NCBI RefSeq assembly: GCF_014066305.1
Contig: NW_023501080.1
Coordinates: forward strand, 372,001 to 436,000
DNA length: 64,000 nt
Reading direction: 5' to 3'
DNA from: Letharia columbiana
Lineage: Eukaryota > Ascomycota > Lecanoromycetes > Lecanorales > Parmeliaceae
The stretch's first letter is position 1. Each line of letters opens with the position of its first letter. Made by a program: the position numbers and the translations under genes. This document shows positions 61,882-64,000 of the stretch, piece by piece. The notes under the pieces were generated by a model that had not been told where the DNA came from, did no database searches, and saw nothing but the letters and a program-made list of their open reading frames with translations.

Positions 61882-64000
61882 CTATGCCAAAGCAGCGACT
61901 TCAGTCCCCACCTCCATCTTGCTCTGCTGCAATTCTTCCAACAATTCCGGTGCCAACGCCGACACTTCGTCGATAGGAACCCCACACGTACTCGAAACAA
62001 GCTGCTTCAGCGTCTCGCCATGTCCGCTCATGCCAGCTGCCCCCTGAGCTACCACCACAGCACTCGTCAACTTTCTTCTCTTATTCTGCTGCTCTGCTAG
62101 CGCCAACGCGGCATTCTTCTGCTCCTCGAGTTCATGGTCGTTAGACATGGTACCATTGGGTTTTCGGTGCGCTGAAGGTGGCAAAGCTTGCTCTTCGGAG
62201 CGAACGGCGTGGTGAAGCTCTTTGTGTTGGATTTGCTCGGATAGGCTTTCGCTTTCGGTGGTTAGTCTGCGCTCCTCTTCTCGTAGACGGTGTTCTTCTT
62301 CTTCGTTGTCGTAGCTGTCGGTTCCCTCTTGTAAGTGTCGGAATATCCCTTGTCGGACGCTATGTAGCTGGTGATCGACGTTTTGAACCAAGCGCTGACC
62401 TTCCTCTAAATCGTCATCTTTTTGTTTGATCTCGCTGTCGTAGGCCAGTGCCACTTGAAGGGATTTGTCTTGGGCCATTTCGCCAAAGGACTGGCTAAAG
62501 GATCTGGCGGACTGGCTATGGTAGTGAGATGCCGGTCCTGCTTTGGAGGCTTTAACCAGCTCGTGCCCGTTAGTTGCACCAAAGTCCGGCAGTGGAGATG
62601 ATGATACGAAGTCCTGACGAATGGCACGTTGGCCTTGTATGATCCTGTCGGCAGTCTCTCCATTGCCGTTCTCGAGGTCTCCTCGAACACCTCGGCCCTG
62701 GAGAGCTCGAATGCACTTCTTGGCGTTGTGTCGACCAACAATGTGTAATGCGGTGTCGCCGCTGGCATCCGGCAGGTTGACTAGCCTTGTAAACTCTTGT
62801 GGTGTGCAGACTTCAGCCATCTTGTTGAGGACGATGTCTAAGTAGTAGCGAGCACATCTCTTCTTGGCCAAGCTGTTGGTAGTCATGGCGATGTGATGAA
62901 GAATAGTACCTCCGTGGTTATCTTGTTCTCGGATCGTGCTTATAAGAAGCTGTACGAGCTTCGGCATAGTCTCCTTCTCATAATTGTTTGTGAAGAGCAC
63001 TGCTCGTATCAACGGTGTCTCCCCTCTCTTGTTGCGGGCAAACAGACTGGCTCCACGTTCGATAAAGAATCGTACGATGTCGATGTCGCCCATGGCAGCG
63101 CCCCAATGAAGAGCAGTGTGAGCTTGGTCGTCAATAGGGCGGTTGATCTCGAAAGGTTCTGGTGGTACTGGCGGAGCGAGGTGCAGGAGGGGAGCGTCGG
63201 ATGTGGAGAGCATGAAGTAATCGAGGAGTTCATCAGCGTAAAGCATGTGCTGCTGCTCAAGGACATCTTGGCCGCGCTTCCGTTTGCGCGAATGTTGATC
63301 GTATTGGCTCCCTACATATCTGTCGTCCTCATCCATAAACGACGCAGAAGCGATTGTAGAGTTGTCTTGGGAGTCATCATCATGGAGTTGTGTGCTGATG
63401 TTGTCGTAGTCTTCGCTGAGCTGACTGTAGGTTGGTTTCACTTTGGGTTCTGTTCGTTAGCAAAAGCTGTACTTGTCAAGCGCAGACAGCACTCACTTGG
63501 TATCTTTTTGTTATTTGGGGCCTTGGGAATCTTGGGCTTATTGGAATTGGTGGTGTGCTTGGGCGCTGGTGGTGGACTGCTGTCTCCAGGGACGTAGTCG
63601 AAGATAGGTCGGAGCTTGTCGATGACGCCGTTGCGCTCTGCAAGGAGTCTTCCTTCTCTCAAAGGGACCCAAGTACCTGCCAAGGACCGTGAGCGTGGAG
63701 ACGAACATCCAAGGTAATAGGTCTCTGCTAACCTTGGTATTTCCCATAGCCTCCCTGTATCTTCTCATGCGCCCCCTTTTGGACCTCCCTCTCTAAAATT
63801 CTTGTCCTGGCTGGCTTGTCGTAGTCGGCGACTTTGAGAATGTGAGTGGCATTTATGTAGTGGTCTCTTCTTCTTCGCATGACATGATTCCCCTCGACAT
63901 TGAATTCGAACACCGGAACCTGCAGAATGTTAGCGTTGCTTTCCAGATCCCCGTAAGAGAAGACGTGGATGGGCAGCGACTTACACCACTGTAAGTGGCA
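61882..64000 (-). CDS. MBP1: Mbp1-type APSES/ankyrin cell-cycle transcription factor (5' end off window)
   Basis: Partial: exons 64000-63985 (ATYSG), 63919-63733, 63676-63497 and 63449-61882, with introns of 65, 56 and 47 bp. The APSES (KilA-N type) DNA-binding domain reads [40 protein letters not shown] and YGKYQGTWVPL. After a Pro/Lys linker come ankyrin repeats ([52 protein letters not shown]). A glutamate-rich coiled coil ([19 protein letters not shown]) and a C-terminal helix follow. This order is that of the MBF DNA-binding subunit (Mbp1/Res), which drives G1/S genes from MCB (ACGCGT) sites. The acceptor at 63,449 is preferred over one 7-8 bases further in; both keep the frame. The first N-terminal residues are missing. 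Confidence 0.94.

Noticed and set aside
62893..63597. 234-codon plus-strand frame
   Set aside because: Antisense to the APSES/ankyrin gene, which has unmistakable domains on the minus strand.

Overview
The window reads as a nuclear contig from a filamentous ascomycete (Pezizomycotina). Genes carry short GT-AG introns of about 47-280 bp. Families typical of or restricted to such fungi are present (HET, fungal_N plus ubiquitin-like domain, APSES-ankyrin regulator, Pth11-like receptor relic). The left half shows the signature of repeat-induced point mutation (RIP). All gene models were joined by eye from reading frames and splice sites; none was checked against RNA or a database.

Layout. (1) 1 to about 31,500 is an AT-rich, gene-less island. 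CpA and TpG are almost absent while CpG, CpT and GpC remain, and TAA/TTA stops saturate all frames; this is a heavily RIPped nest of transposons. I can resolve a repeated element of roughly 7 kb (copies at 3301-10163 and, truncated, 10164-29304, plus an inverted partial copy at 1-3090). A 12.6-kb block with ~165-bp LTRs is inserted into the second copy with a 5-bp AATAC duplication. There are also a 276-bp solo terminal repeat, a short interspersed repeat family and a minisatellite. (2) About 31,600-35,650 is a graveyard of normal base composition with three broken genes: a HeLo-like (HET-S type) gene, a Pth11-like receptor and a SnoaL-like gene. (3) 36,565-45,511 holds a minus-strand cluster of cell-death or incompatibility type: a fungal_N plus ubiquitin-like-domain protein, a HET-domain protein and a caspase-like (C14) protein. 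The last two lie 67 bp apart and may be one spliced gene. (4) From 46,439 the window becomes ordinary housekeeping sequence: a four-TM protein of unknown function, a MetE-like methyltransferase-family protein, two small single-TM proteins, mannose-6-phosphate isomerase, SAGA subunit SGF29, the GTPase ARF6, dynactin p25, two small hypothetical proteins and an Mbp1-type APSES/ankyrin cell-cycle regulator running off the right edge.

How the parts relate. The housekeeping genes are functionally unrelated neighbours: sugar-nucleotide supply, chromatin reading, membrane traffic, dynein transport and G1/S transcription. The notable grouping is the set of fungal self/non-self or regulated-death components, intact and decayed, packed between the RIP island and the housekeeping block. 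The strongest candidate for something undescribed is the caspase-HET pair, with a 54-bp tandem repeat at its junction that offers an in-frame splice.
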